A DNA stretch of 11,000 nucleotides from Oscillospiraceae bacterium (GCA_016302005.1 JAEDOK010000051.1:1-11000); one strand, 5' to 3'. Positions 1 through 7,805 are shown, counted from the first letter of the stretch. The notes: generated by a model from the sequence alone, not told the origin. Numbers and translations are program-made.

Positions 1-63
1 CTTGGAACGCTTTCGCCTTTTTCTCAGTCTCACATCATTGACAAATGAACATTTCGCAAGATT

Positions 64-2436
64 TTATGCGAGTTCGGCAATTGTTACGCCGTCCTCACCT
101 TCCCCGTAGACGCCCAAACGGTATCTTTTTACGGCGCGATTGCGTTTTAATTCCTCTTGCACAGCCTTTCGCAGCACACCGGTTCCTTTTCCGTGGATAA
201 TACGAACCTGCGCCAAGTTTGCCAGCATCGCACCATCCAAGAAATTGGCGAGAGTCGCAACCGCTTCATCCGCGCTCATGCCGCGCAGGTCAAGCTCCGT
301 CGCGGCTGTGACATTGCGGAATTCCCGTTGACTCCGCTCAATGATCTTTTTCACCTGCTGCTGCGTTTCTTCAATGAGATAGACCTCATTTGGCTGCGCA
401 GTCACCTTCATGATGCCTGCCTGAAGCTGATAGCTGCCGTCCTTATTGATTGCAAGGACGCTTGCCTTCGTGCCGAAGCGCAGAAGCTCTACCATGTCGC
501 CAACCCTGATCTCACGTGTCGGTGCGGGACGCTCCGGCGCTTTTTGCTTGTCGGAGAACACTTCCTCCGCCTCGTTCAGCTTGCGGCGCAGCTCCGCCTG
601 TCTGGCGTTGCTGCCCTGCACATCGGCAGAATCCTTCATCTGCTTGCGAAGCTGCTTTAATTCCTCGGCAACCTCGTTCGCCGCGCGGCGGGCATTGTCG
701 ATAATCGCCTGCGCCTCGGCGCGGGCGCTGCGCATTGCTTTCTCGCGCTCGCGCTTGATCTCGGCATAATACTCCTCAGACCTTGCACGCATCTGCTCCG
801 TCTCCAAGCGTAGGCGTTCCGCTTCCCGCTTGGCGTTTTCCATCTGCTGGCGCTGCTGTTCCAACTGATTCAGAACATCCTCAAAGTTGCGGTCGTTCTC
901 ATTGATGTAGCTCTTTGCCTGCTCAATGATCAGCTCAGCCAAGCCGAGACGCTTGGAAATCGCAAAGGCGTTCGATTTTCCGGGAATGCCGATGAGCAAG
1001 CGATAGGTCGGGCGCAGGGTCTCAACATCGAATTCGCAGGAGGCATTCATGACGCCGTCCGTGCGCATGGCGTAGAGCTTCAGCTCGGCATAGTGGGTGG
1101 TTGCTGCGACGCGGCTGCCGCATTTTCTGCAAAACTCGATCAGCGCCGTTGCCAGCGCGGCGCCCTCGGCTGGATCGGTGCCGGCGCCCAGCTCGTCAAA
1201 GAGCACCAGCGTCTCGTCGTCGCATTCTTCCACGATCTGCACGATGTTTTTCATATGGGACGAGAAGGTGGAAAGAGACTGCTCAATGGATTGCTCGTCG
1301 CCGATATCCGCCAGCACCCGCGGGAACACAGATATCGCGCTGCCATGGTCAGCGGGGATATGCAAGCCGCACTCCGCCATCAGGGTAAGCAGACCGATGG
1401 TTTTCAGCGTTACGGTCTTTCCGCCCGTGTTCGGTCCCGTGATAATCAGCGTGTCAAAATCCGCGCCAAGGCGCACCGTAATGGGAACAACGGTTTTACG
1501 GTCGATCAGCGGATGACGCGCACGGTTTAACTCGATGGTGGCGTTGGTGCGGATCTCCGGCTCCATCCCGTCCATGCGCAGAGAGAGTCGGGCTTTGGCA
1601 AAAATGACATCCAGCGTCACAAGCATTTCATAACTCGAAGTGATACTTTCGCGGAAGGACGCCGCCTCCGCCGACAGCTCGGCAAGAATGCGTTCGATCT
1701 CCTTACGCTCCTGGATCAAAAGCTCCCGCAGCGCGTTATTCGCGTTGACCGCCGACATCGGCTCAATGAAAAAGGTGCCGCCCGAGGAGGAAACATCGTG
1801 TACCAGTCCGGGAATCTCACCCTTATACTCACTCTTGACGGGCACAACATAGCGATCGCCGCGCAGGGTGATGATCGGGTCGCGCAGGTATTTTGCATAG
1901 GTCGGCGAGGTGATGATCTTTTGCAGCGACTCCTTCACCTTCGCGCTCTGGATGCGCATATGGCGGCGGATATCGGCAAGCTCACTGCTCGCCGCGTCCG
2001 CGATCTCTTCCTCGGAGAGAATGGAATTTGTAATTTTTTCCTCTAAATAGCGGTTGGGAGAAAGCTCCTGAAAATACACATCCAAATTGGATTGCATATA
2101 ATCGCCGTTATAGTACGCCTTTGCGTTGCGGATACAGCGCAGAACGCCCGCAATGCGCAGAAGCTCCACCGGCGTCAGGCAGCCGCCGCGATCTGCGCGC
2201 TCCAAGGAGGATGCGATCTCCTTTAATTCGTGGAAAGAGGGGGAACCCTTGAGTGAGATCAGCTTGCAGGCAGCGCTGGTCTGCTGCTGTAACAGTAGGA
2301 TCTCCTCTGCATCCGTCAGCGGTGTCAGCTTAAGGCAGCGCTCCTTCGCCTCCTCACTGTGGGCGCATTCGGCAAGCTTATCTAAAACCGTGTTCAGTTC
2401 CAGCTTGTTCAGTGATTTTTCGTATAGTTCGGTCAT
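64..2436 (-). CDS. mutS2: MutS2 family ATPase/Smr nuclease (ribosome-collision rescue / anti-recombination)
   Basis: The 790-aa product has the full MutS2 layout, numbered from the chosen start: clamp/lever core (about 1-300), Walker A GPNTGGKT (334-341), STFSSHM (389-395), Walker B ending LVLFDELGAG (DE at 414-415) and TTHY (446-449). A long charged coiled coil (about 510-630), a KOW/SH3-like segment (about 640-690) and a C-terminal Smr domain follow, with DLRG (716-719) and HGKGTG (748-753). It lacks the N-terminal mismatch-recognition domain of MutS, as MutS2 proteins do. In this family the ATPase splits collided ribosomes, and the Smr domain is a nuclease or nucleic-acid-binding module; older work proposed suppression of recombination. 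An in-frame ATG at 2451 has no Shine-Dalgarno sequence, whereas the ATG at 2436 has GAGGA 8 nt upstream, so I chose 2436. The gene starts 11 nt after the recO stop. The length is close to the B. subtilis protein. No terminator is visible in the 63 bases after the stop. Confidence 0.95.
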   Translation of the reverse strand: MTELYEKSLNKLELNTVLDKLAECAHSEEAKERCLKLTPLTDAEEILLLQQQTSAACKLISLKGSPSFHELKEIASSLERADRGGCLTPVELLRIAGVLRCIRNAKAYYNGDYMQSNLDVYFQELSPNRYLEEKITNSILSEEEIADAASSELADIRRHMRIQSAKVKESLQKIITSPTYAKYLRDPIITLRGDRYVVPVKSEYKGEIPGLVHDVSSSGGTFFIEPMSAVNANNALRELLIQERKEIERILAELSAEAASFRESITSSYEMLVTLDVIFAKARLSLRMDGMEPEIRTNATIELNRARHPLIDRKTVVPITVRLGADFDTLIITGPNTGGKTVTLKTIGLLTLMAECGLHIPADHGSAISVFPRVLADIGDEQSIEQSLSTFSSHMKNIVQIVEECDDETLVLFDELGAGTDPAEGAALATALIEFCRKCGSRVAATTHYAELKLYAMRTDGVMNASCEFDVETLRPTYRLLIGIPGKSNAFAISKRLGLAELIIEQAKSYINENDRNFEDVLNQLEQQRQQMENAKREAERLRLETEQMRARSEEYYAEIKREREKAMRSARAEAQAIIDNARRAANEVAEELKQLRKQMKDSADVQGSNARQAELRRKLNEAEEVFSDKQKAPERPAPTREIRVGDMVELLRFGTKASVLAINKDGSYQLQAGIMKVTAQPNEVYLIEETQQQVKKIIERSQREFRNVTAATELDLRGMSADEAVATLANFLDGAMLANLAQVRIIHGKGTGVLRKAVQEELKRNRAVKRYRLGVYGEGEDGVTIAELA

Positions 2437-2444
2437 TTTTGATG

Positions 2445-2449
2445 TCCTC
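2445..2449 (-). promoter_or_regulatory. Ribosome binding site of mutS2 (decides the start)
   Basis: GAGGA on the minus strand lies 8 nt before the ATG at 2436 and overlaps the recO stop codon. This favours the shorter MutS2 start over the ATG at 2451 and suggests that recO and mutS2 translation are coupled. Confidence 0.6.
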
Positions 2450-3191
2450 ATAAAAACAGTGATTTGTATAGATCAAGGGTGAAGAAGCCGCGTTCCAAGC
2501 GCATCGTCAAATAGCTCTCGGTCAGACCGTTTAATCCCTGCAGGGCGCCGTCTGACAGGGTAAAGGCAAACAGGCGCTTCGGGTCGGCGGAAGCAATATA
2601 GCGCATTGCCGCCAAGCTTCCTTCAGAAACCGGCATGCGAATGCCGTCTGTTGCGTCGTTTCTGCATTCCGCGCATTGGAGGATTCCCTGCGTCACATTA
2701 AAGCGATTCGGATTTGGATTGCCGCAGACGGCGCAGCCGCGCAAATCCGGCAGGAAGCCTGCAATGCAGGCAAGGCGCAGCTCAAAGACCGCCTTCACAA
2801 GCTTTTGCGACTTTTTCAGCTTCGCAAGCGCGTAAAGGGCGTTCAATAGGAGGGAGAGCAGCTCCGGTGCAGCGTCCTCCTCCTGTGCTACCGCGTCCGT
2901 CACCTGCGCAAAATAGGAAGCAAGGTATAAAAGCTCAATGTCCTCGCGCAGCTCCGGAAACATCTCCTTCGCCGCAGCCTCCGTGATCATATATTTCCCC
3001 TGCTTCTCCGAAACGGTAAACTCAGAATAGGTCAGAAGCTGGCACGCCGCCTTGCTGCGGCTCCTTCCGGACTTGACGCCGCGCGCACGAAGGGTAAGCT
3101 TTCCGTGTTCCCGCGTCAAAACGGTCAGAAGCTTGTCTGAGTCTTTATATTCGGTTTCGCGCAGGACAATGCCCTCGGTCTTTTCGTACAT
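2448..3191 (-). CDS. recO: DNA repair protein RecO
   Basis: RecO binds single-stranded DNA and SSB and, with RecR, loads RecA at gaps in recombinational repair. The 247-aa product has the expected N-terminal OB-fold opening (YEKTEGIVLRETEYKDSDKL, residues 2-21), followed by a basic stretch with KSGRSRSK (40-47). The middle is helical, and a four-cysteine zinc site has the pattern C153-x2-C156-x16-C173-x2-C176. Length is normal for the family. The ATG at 3191 follows AGGAG with 5-nt spacing. Upstream lies the small yqzL-like gene, the same neighbour as in Bacillus, and mutS2 follows almost without a gap. All key family features are present, so the call is firm. Confidence 0.95.
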   Translation of the reverse strand: MYEKTEGIVLRETEYKDSDKLLTVLTREHGKLTLRARGVKSGRSRSKAACQLLTYSEFTVSEKQGKYMITEAAAKEMFPELREDIELLYLASYFAQVTDAVAQEEDAAPELLSLLLNALYALAKLKKSQKLVKAVFELRLACIAGFLPDLRGCAVCGNPNPNRFNVTQGILQCAECRNDATDGIRMPVSEGSLAAMRYIASADPKRLFAFTLSDGALQGLNGLTESYLTMRLERGFFTLDLYKSLFL

Positions 3192-3218
3192 GACAGCTCC
3201 TATGTAGACGGACGCGCC

Positions 3219-3311
3219 TTATGTCGTCCGCTTCTTTTCCCGCAGGTATAAAAGATATGCTTCCGGCGCGCCGGTTTCCAAAAACAAATTCCAGAAAAAT
3301 GCCGAATCCAT
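3219..3311 (-). CDS. YqzL-like small protein (30 aa)
   Basis: This very short gene lies between era and recO, exactly where Firmicutes carry yqzL. The 30-residue product has an aromatic N-terminal stretch (FFWNLFLETG, residues 5-14), then APEAYLLY and a basic tail (REKKRTT). The pattern of Trp, Phe, Thr-Gly and Tyr-Leu-Leu resembles the conserved core of YqzL as I recall it; the acidic tail of the Bacillus protein is missing. The ATG at 3311 has a strong GGGAGGA ribosome binding site about 6 nt upstream, and the stop is TAA. Function is unknown for the family. Translation looks likely from the ribosome binding site and synteny; assignment to the family rests on a short motif and position. Confidence 0.72.
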   Translation of the reverse strand: MDSAFFWNLFLETGAPEAYLLYLREKKRTT

Positions 3312-3382
3312 CGTATTCCTCCCGCGTTCATTCTGCCGTTAGCATTTGCGGTACGGTCGCGGAAGATACGATGAAAATAATG

Positions 3383-4273
3383 CTATGATTCGTAGCCGAA
3401 GTTGCGGATCAGAAAGTCGCTGTCGCGCCAATTCTCCTTGACCTTGACCCAAGTCTGCAAAAAGATCTTTGTCCCCATGAAGCGCTCGCAATCCTCGCGG
3501 GCGGCGGTGGAGATTTTTTTCAGCATCGCGCCATTTTTGCCGATGATAATCCCCTTATGACTCGCCTTTTCACAGTAGATTGTCGCATCGACATCGATCA
3601 CGCCGTTGTCCCGTTCGGAGAATTTGGTGATCTCCACCGCCGTACCGTGCGGGATCTCGCGCTCTAAGTTCCACAGCAGCTTTTCCCGTATGATCTCCGC
3701 GATCACCTGCCGCTCCGGCTGGTCAGAGGTCATATCCTCCGGGAAGAAAAACGGACTTTCCTCGGCATACTTTGCGCACTCATCCAGCAGCGCCTTTACA
3801 CCATCGTTATATTTCGCGGAAATCGGCATCACTGCAGCAAAATCAAACTGCGCAGAATAGGCGGCAATCACTGCCAATAGCTGCTCCTTGTCCGGCACGG
3901 TGTCGATCTTGTTGATCACCAGAATGGCAGGCGCGCCGCTTGCCTTGATCTGTGCAATCAGACTTTCCTCCTGCGGACCGATGTTGGCGATCGGTTCGAC
4001 GATCAGCAGCACGAGATCCACATCCGCAACGGATTCCTTTACCACCCCGACCATATAGTCGCCGAGCTTCGTGCGCGGACGGTGAAAGCCGGGAGTGTCG
4101 ATAAAGACGAGCTGGGTGTCCCCTCTCGTCAGTACGCCGCAGATGCGGTTGCGCGTGGTCTGGGGCTTATTTGAAACAATCGCAATCTTTTCTCCGACCA
4201 AGTGGTTGATCAGGGTGGATTTTCCCACATTCGGTCTGCCCGCGATGGTAATCATAACGGATTTTGTACTCAT
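3383..4273 (-). CDS. era: GTPase Era (16S rRNA / 30S assembly)
   Basis: Era is an essential GTPase that binds the 3' end of 16S rRNA and acts as a checkpoint in 30S subunit assembly. All G motifs are visible in the 296-aa product: G1 GRPNVGKS (12-19), the switch I region PQTTR (37-41), G3 DTPG (59-62), G4 NKID (121-124) and G5 ISAK (151-154). The C-terminal KH domain carries GIIIGKNGAMLKKI (241-254), the RNA-binding GxxG loop. Length is typical. The ATG at 4273 overlaps the stop of the upstream acetyltransferase gene as ATGA, and GGGAG lies about 8 nt before it. The 71 bases after the stop, up to the yqzL-like gene, show no clear hairpin, so transcription probably continues. Proximity to ybeY and phoH fits a shared role in rRNA maturation. 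Confidence 0.97.
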   Translation of the reverse strand: MSTKSVMITIAGRPNVGKSTLINHLVGEKIAIVSNKPQTTRNRICGVLTRGDTQLVFIDTPGFHRPRTKLGDYMVGVVKESVADVDLVLLIVEPIANIGPQEESLIAQIKASGAPAILVINKIDTVPDKEQLLAVIAAYSAQFDFAAVMPISAKYNDGVKALLDECAKYAEESPFFFPEDMTSDQPERQVIAEIIREKLLWNLEREIPHGTAVEITKFSERDNGVIDVDATIYCEKASHKGIIIGKNGAMLKKISTAAREDCERFMGTKIFLQTWVKVKENWRDSDFLIRNFGYES

Positions 4274-4782
4274 TTTTTCTCTCCCAAGTAAAATTCAAAA
4301 ATCATCTGATCCTCTGCCTTGTCCGCGTGTCCGTCCATAAACAGCGTCGGAACGCCGCCCATCTTGCGGTAAAAGCCCTGTGCGGGCAGGTTATGACAGT
4401 TGCATTGGCAGAAGAATTTATCCAGTCCGCGCGCCTCACAGACCGTGCGCATATGGTCAAAGACGCGCCTGCCCAGCCCTTTCCCGCGATACTCCTCAAG
4501 GAAGTACAGCGCATTCAGGCAAAGCTCGAAGTCCCGATATACGCCGGCATGAGGCGGCCCGTAATAAAAGTAGCCGACGCAGTTCTCGCCGTCCGTCACA
4601 AGGTAATAATCCTGCTTTGGATCCTCTATCCACTTGCGGTCGCGCGCGGTATAGTAGGCGAGATCATACCGGTCAATCTTCTCGTCGGAATAAATGCCGC
4701 GATAGGTCGTTGCCCACACCTTCGGTCTTGTCGCCGCCAAAAGCGGCGCATCGTCAGGCGTTGCTTTTCGAAATACGATCAT
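4270..4782 (-). CDS. GNAT family N-acetyltransferase
   Basis: The 170-aa product shows the GNAT fold signatures: an N-terminal strand and helix (IVFRKATPDDAPLL, 2-15), and motif A on strand 4/helix 3 (LYFLEEYRGKGLGRRVFDHM, 92-111) with the acetyl-CoA pyrophosphate loop R99-G-K-G-L-G104. The motif B region, NLPAQGFYRKMGG (131-143), has the usual Asn and Phe-Tyr. It should transfer an acetyl group from acetyl-CoA to an amine; the substrate cannot be read from the sequence. It does not look like a clear RimI. Both ends overlap the neighbours as ATGA (ybeY upstream, era downstream), so it is built into the operon. In B. subtilis this position holds dgkA and cdd. A cysteine cluster (C125, C127, C129) is unusual for the family. 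The domain call is firm; the role is unknown. Confidence 0.9.
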   Translation of the reverse strand: MIVFRKATPDDAPLLAATRPKVWATTYRGIYSDEKIDRYDLAYYTARDRKWIEDPKQDYYLVTDGENCVGYFYYGPPHAGVYRDFELCLNALYFLEEYRGKGLGRRVFDHMRTVCEARGLDKFFCQCNCHNLPAQGFYRKMGGVPTLFMDGHADKAEDQMIFEFYLGEKK

Positions 4783-5273
4783 CGCTGCAGCCCCAGTTCC
4801 GCCGCGATCAGCTCCTCGCGCGTGCGCATCTGTCGCTTCATCTCACCCTCATCCAAGTGGTCATAACCAAGCAGATGCAAAATCGAATGGATCGTCAGAT
4901 AGCCGACCTCGCGTTTTAAGGTATTGCCGAAGCGCTTTGCCTGATCTCTCGCACGCTCCAAAGAGATCGCCATGTCTCCCAAAGGAAGCAGCCCCGTCTG
5001 CGGGTCGATCAGCTCGCCGACATCCTTCGGAAATTCCCCCGGGGTAAAGGAAAACATCGGGAAGGACAGCACATCCGTCGCGCTGTCGATTTCTCTTGTC
5101 GTGCGGTTAATAGCGCGGATGCCCTCGTCGTCCGTCACAAGGACATTGATCTCACAGGGAACCTCGACACCCTCCGCCGCAAGCGCCGCCGTGATGCAGC
5201 GGTGCAGATGGATGGTCAGTGCGGGGTTTTTATCCCTCTTCTCGGAATAACGGACATAAATCTGATGCTTCAT
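4779..5273 (-). CDS. ybeY: Endoribonuclease YbeY (rRNA maturation)
   Basis: YbeY is a zinc-dependent single-strand endoribonuclease that matures the 3' end of 16S rRNA and takes part in 70S quality control. The 164-aa product has the family metal site H129-x3-H133-x5-H139 within HSILHLLGYDH, preceded by REVGYLTI. Other conserved blocks are TDVLSFP (66-72) and LGDMAIS (98-104). Length is normal. The ATG at 5273 overlaps the phoH stop as ATGA, and the stop overlaps the GNAT start in the same way. The association of phoH, ybeY and era is conserved across many bacteria and matches a joint role in RNA processing. The call is secure. Confidence 0.96.
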   Translation of the reverse strand: MKHQIYVRYSEKRDKNPALTIHLHRCITAALAAEGVEVPCEINVLVTDDEGIRAINRTTREIDSATDVLSFPMFSFTPGEFPKDVGELIDPQTGLLPLGDMAISLERARDQAKRFGNTLKREVGYLTIHSILHLLGYDHLDEGEMKRQMRTREELIAAELGLQR

Positions 5274-6268
5274 CGTTCCTGCTTCCTTCTGTAAACCTTT
5301 TTCTGCGCGGGCAGCTCTTTCTTTTCGCCTGTCTCATAGGCGGCGATAATACGCTGCACAAGGGCGTGGCGCACGACATCGCTTGCCGTCAGACGGCAAA
5401 TGGCGATATCCGGAATGTTTTCCAAAATCCGCACCGCGTCCTTTAAGCCGCTCGTCTTGTCGCTTGGCAGGTCGATCTGCGTAATGTCGCCCGTGATGAC
5501 GATCTTCGAACCGAAGCCGAGACGGGTCAGGAACATTTTCATCTGCTCACGCGTCGTGTTCTGCGCCTCATCGAGAATAATAAAGCTGTCGTCGAGCGTT
5601 CTGCCGCGCATATAGGCAAGGGGCGCAACCTCGATATTGCCGCGCTCCAGATACTTCTGATAGGTTTCCGCGCCCAGCATATCATACAGCGCGTCATACA
5701 GCGGGCGCAGATAGGGATCGACCTTGTTCTGCAGGTCGCCGGGCAGGAAGCCCAGCCGTTCTCCCGCCTCCACAGCAGGACGGGTCAGAATAATGCGGTT
5801 GACCGTCTTTGCGCGGAATGCCGCGACCGCCGCCGCAACTGCAAGATAGGTCTTGCCCGTACCGGCAGGACCAACACCGATGGTGATGGTATTTTTCCCG
5901 ATCGCCTTCATATACCGCTGCTGTCCGAGGGTCTTTGCCTTAATGGGCTTTCCTTTTGCCGTGATGCAGACAACATCCTTTGCCATTTCGCCGATTTTGT
6001 CGTCATTGCCCGAGGAGACAAGGTCGATCAAATAGCGTACCTTCTGCTCATCGATCGCCTCTCCCTTTGCCGCCAGTGTCAGTAAACCCTCAATGGCGCG
6101 CGCGGCACGGTCGGCAGCCTCCTCCTCTCCGCTGACCTTCAGCTCCGTCCCTCGATTGGTGATCTTAACGCCGTAGGTCTGCTCGATGCGTTTGATGTTT
6201 TCGTCAAACGAGCCGAACACATTGATGATCTGCTCGATTCGTTCGGCATTGATGATTCGTTCACTCAT
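5270..6268 (-). CDS. phoH: PhoH-like ATPase (PhoH/PhoL family)
   Basis: This is a cytoplasmic P-loop ATPase of the PhoH family, thought to act in RNA metabolism next to YbeY. The 332-aa product has an N-terminal KH-like RNA-binding region (about 12-65), then the ATPase core: Walker A GPAGTGKT (133-140), LTRPAVEAGERLGFLPGDL (161-179), Walker B FIILDEAQN (229-237) and the sensor-like VITGD (257-261). The C-terminus is basic (KKVYRRKQER). An ATG 45 nt further upstream (6313) would add 15 unconserved residues inside yqfD. The ATG at 6268 has AAAGGAG 6 nt upstream and is the better start. It overlaps the end of yqfD by 8 bp, and the stop overlaps ybeY as ATGA. The exact biochemical role of the family is still unsettled. 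Confidence 0.95.
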   Translation of the reverse strand: MSERIINAERIEQIINVFGSFDENIKRIEQTYGVKITNRGTELKVSGEEEAADRAARAIEGLLTLAAKGEAIDEQKVRYLIDLVSSGNDDKIGEMAKDVVCITAKGKPIKAKTLGQQRYMKAIGKNTITIGVGPAGTGKTYLAVAAAVAAFRAKTVNRIILTRPAVEAGERLGFLPGDLQNKVDPYLRPLYDALYDMLGAETYQKYLERGNIEVAPLAYMRGRTLDDSFIILDEAQNTTREQMKMFLTRLGFGSKIVITGDITQIDLPSDKTSGLKDAVRILENIPDIAICRLTASDVVRHALVQRIIAAYETGEKKELPAQKKVYRRKQER

Positions 6269-7457
6269 TACTTTCTCCTTTGTATGGCTCCTCGATGGGG
6301 ACGAGGCGCGCAATCATTTCGTTGCAGGTGCTTTTTACTTGCAAAACATACAGCCCGCCGCTTTCCAAAAAGCTTTCCTCCGTCTGCTCTATCGTTCCGG
6401 CAACCATAGCAGCGCGCGTTTGACGCTGCCACCCCTCCGAAAGTGCGTTGTGTGCGGCATCCGCATCAATCGTGACTTCCTTTTCCTCATATTCCCGATA
6501 GGTCACCGTCTCGACGGTTACGGGAAAAGTATAACCTGCAAGTGTAATTTTCTTTATGTCTATCATTTTATCACAACTGCCTATGTAAATTCCACTGTTT
6601 CCGCATAAATTTATTCTTTTTCTTCCGACGATCAGCGAAATTTGCGTCCATTCTTTGCCCGTATAGCTTTTTTCGGTACGCTGCGCGGGCATAACGACCG
6701 TTCCGTTGTGCCAAGTCTGCGCATAGATCTCCGCATCCGCGCAGACGGCACGCAGATAAAGGCCGTAATCCTCATAGCCGGAGACGAGGATCTGCCCCTC
6801 CTTAACTGCGTCGCCCCGCTTACATAGGCGCATCCCTTCCAAAACACGGTAATCTGTAATGACACCGTCACGCAGGGCGACAATCGACCCTGCTGCATAG
6901 GGCGGCTTTTCGGAGGAGGCAACGCTGCGTTCCGTTACGAGGATAGTCAGCTTTCCACCCGTCCGATTGACGGCAAGCCACGATAGCTCCGGTACGCGGT
7001 TGAGCATCTGCGCTCTTGTCATCCGGGAATCCACCGAGGGTGCCCATGTGCCGAAATGGATTCCAAGCTCCTCCAGCTGGCGCAGAACGGTTTCCTCATG
7101 TACCGTCTCCGCCCCTTCGACGCTGATTACCCAAACAAAGGACTGTAAAAAAAAGGTCAGACCTATCACAGCCGCCGCACCGAACGCCAAAATTGGACGT
7201 GCGCGAAGGGGTCTGAGCGTTTGCAGAAATCCGCGTTCGCGCAGGATCTCCACGGTACAAAAGCTGCGCACGGCAAGCGCTTCCAGCCTATTTTTCTCTT
7301 TCGACAGCATGGAAAGCTCTATCCGCAGCTCGTCCTTGCGGCACAAATCCCAAAAGACGATTCCTTCCTCCGCGAACAGATTGAAACACCGTTCCACATA
7401 TGCGCCGGAAATGCAAACACGGATCTCTCCGCGCAAAAAACGAATGACAGGGTTCAT
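6261..7457 (-). CDS. yqfD: Sporulation protein YqfD
   Basis: YqfD is a membrane protein of endospore formers, expressed in the mother cell under sigma-E in B. subtilis. The 398-aa product matches the family in length and layout. It has an N-terminal cytoplasmic domain (about 1-85), one transmembrane segment (about 88-110, ILAFGAAAVIGLTFFLQSFV), a POTRA-like start just after the membrane (WVISVEGAETVHEETVLRQL, about 109-128) and a long extracytoplasmic domain. The in-frame ATG at 7496 lies inside yqfC. The ATG at 7457 follows GGAG with 8-nt spacing and lies 5 nt after the yqfC stop, so it is preferred. The adjacency to yqfC supports the assignment. The molecular function is not known to me. 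Confidence 0.92.
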   Translation of the reverse strand: MNPVIRFLRGEIRVCISGAYVERCFNLFAEEGIVFWDLCRKDELRIELSMLSKEKNRLEALAVRSFCTVEILRERGFLQTLRPLRARPILAFGAAAVIGLTFFLQSFVWVISVEGAETVHEETVLRQLEELGIHFGTWAPSVDSRMTRAQMLNRVPELSWLAVNRTGGKLTILVTERSVASSEKPPYAAGSIVALRDGVITDYRVLEGMRLCKRGDAVKEGQILVSGYEDYGLYLRAVCADAEIYAQTWHNGTVVMPAQRTEKSYTGKEWTQISLIVGRKRINLCGNSGIYIGSCDKMIDIKKITLAGYTFPVTVETVTYREYEEKEVTIDADAAHNALSEGWQRQTRAAMVAGTIEQTEESFLESGGLYVLQVKSTCNEMIARLVPIEEPYKGESNE

Positions 7458-7462
7458 AGACT

Positions 7463-7729
7463 TCACTCCAATTCCACCGCGCGGATCGTTCCGCAAATTT
7501 CCAACGTGTTTTTACTCATGCTGACAATGGAAAGCCCAAAGCCGACAACACGAATATTTCCGTGCTTCACGGCTACCTGAACAAGCGTATCCTCATATTG
7601 CGTAACGCCGTGATGGTTCTCAATACAGAGCCGCCTTTTGCCCCGAAGTATCACAAAAGGCGTTTCACTCAACGTTTCCGAGGGAATTGCAAGCTTATCG
7701 CTGAGAGTGTTCGTGAAATGCTTCTTCAT
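7463..7729 (-). CDS. yqfC: Sporulation protein YqfC (YabP/YqfC family)
   Basis: The 88-aa product carries the YabP/YqfC pattern: PFVILRGKRRLCIENHHGV (27-45), with the conserved IENH-G, then a Tyr and repeated beta strands (VQVAVKHGNIRVVGFGLSIV, about 49-68), ending LEICGTIRAVELE. Relatives are small sigma-E-dependent sporulation proteins, probably beta-rich, made in the mother cell. A GTG at 7738 would add three residues, but it lies inside the AGGTGAG ribosome binding site of the ATG at 7729, so the ATG is the start. It is the first gene of the minus-strand cluster and is divergent from the ylbJ-like gene. Small size lowers certainty slightly, but the yqfD neighbour confirms it. Confidence 0.92.
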   Translation of the reverse strand: MKKHFTNTLSDKLAIPSETLSETPFVILRGKRRLCIENHHGVTQYEDTLVQVAVKHGNIRVVGFGLSIVSMSKNTLEICGTIRAVELE

Positions 7730-7733
7730 TTTG

Positions 7734-7740
7734 CTCACCT
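7734..7740 (-). promoter_or_regulatory. Ribosome binding site of yqfC (decides the start)
   Basis: AGGTGAG on the minus strand lies 4 nt before the ATG at 7729. It contains the alternative GTG codon at 7738, which makes that codon an unlikely start. Confidence 0.6.
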
Positions 7741-7768
7741 GCCTGCAAACATTCTATGCGGAAGAAGT

Positions 7769-7795
7769 TCATTCTTTCCTTCTTGCGCATATATT
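7769..7795 (+). promoter_or_regulatory. Candidate sigma-E-type promoter of the ylbJ-like gene
   Basis: TCATTCT (7769-7775) and CATATATT (7788-7795) are 12 nt apart. The second box matches the sigma-E -10 consensus CATACAnT in all but one defined position; the first matches the -35 consensus (K-M-ATATT) in five of seven. A transcript would start near 7802, very close to the ribosome binding site. Sigma-E control is expected for ylbJ in Bacillus, which supports the reading. The boxes were found by eye and the leader would be short, so this is tentative. Confidence 0.33.
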
Positions 7796-7800
7796 CAACC

Positions 7801-7805
7801 AGGTG
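7801..7805 (+). promoter_or_regulatory. Ribosome binding site of the ylbJ-like gene (decides a GTG start)
   Basis: AGGTG, followed by AT, lies 6 nt before the GTG at 7812. The ATG at 7806 sits directly against this site and cannot use it, so the GTG is the better start. Confidence 0.55.

Noticed and set aside
1..63. Possible start of another minus-strand gene after mutS2 (GTG followed by a very basic stretch)
   Set aside because: Only about a dozen codons are visible before the window edge and there is no ribosome binding site, so it cannot be told from chance.
1093..1530. Plus-strand open frames of 95-145 codons inside mutS2
   Set aside because: Three frames are open over the same stretch, opposite a clear MutS2 ATPase core. 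They show no recognisable domain and are antisense shadows of biased codon use.
4264..4919. Plus-strand open frames of 180-200 codons across the GNAT/ybeY region
   Set aside because: Opposite strand to two well-supported genes; low-complexity, basic products without domains or convincing ribosome binding sites.
7751..7758. Sigma-E-like -10 box CATAGAAT on the minus strand for yqfC
   Set aside because: The -10 is good, but no -35 fits at the right spacing and the leader would be only about a dozen bases, so it is not listed as a promoter feature.
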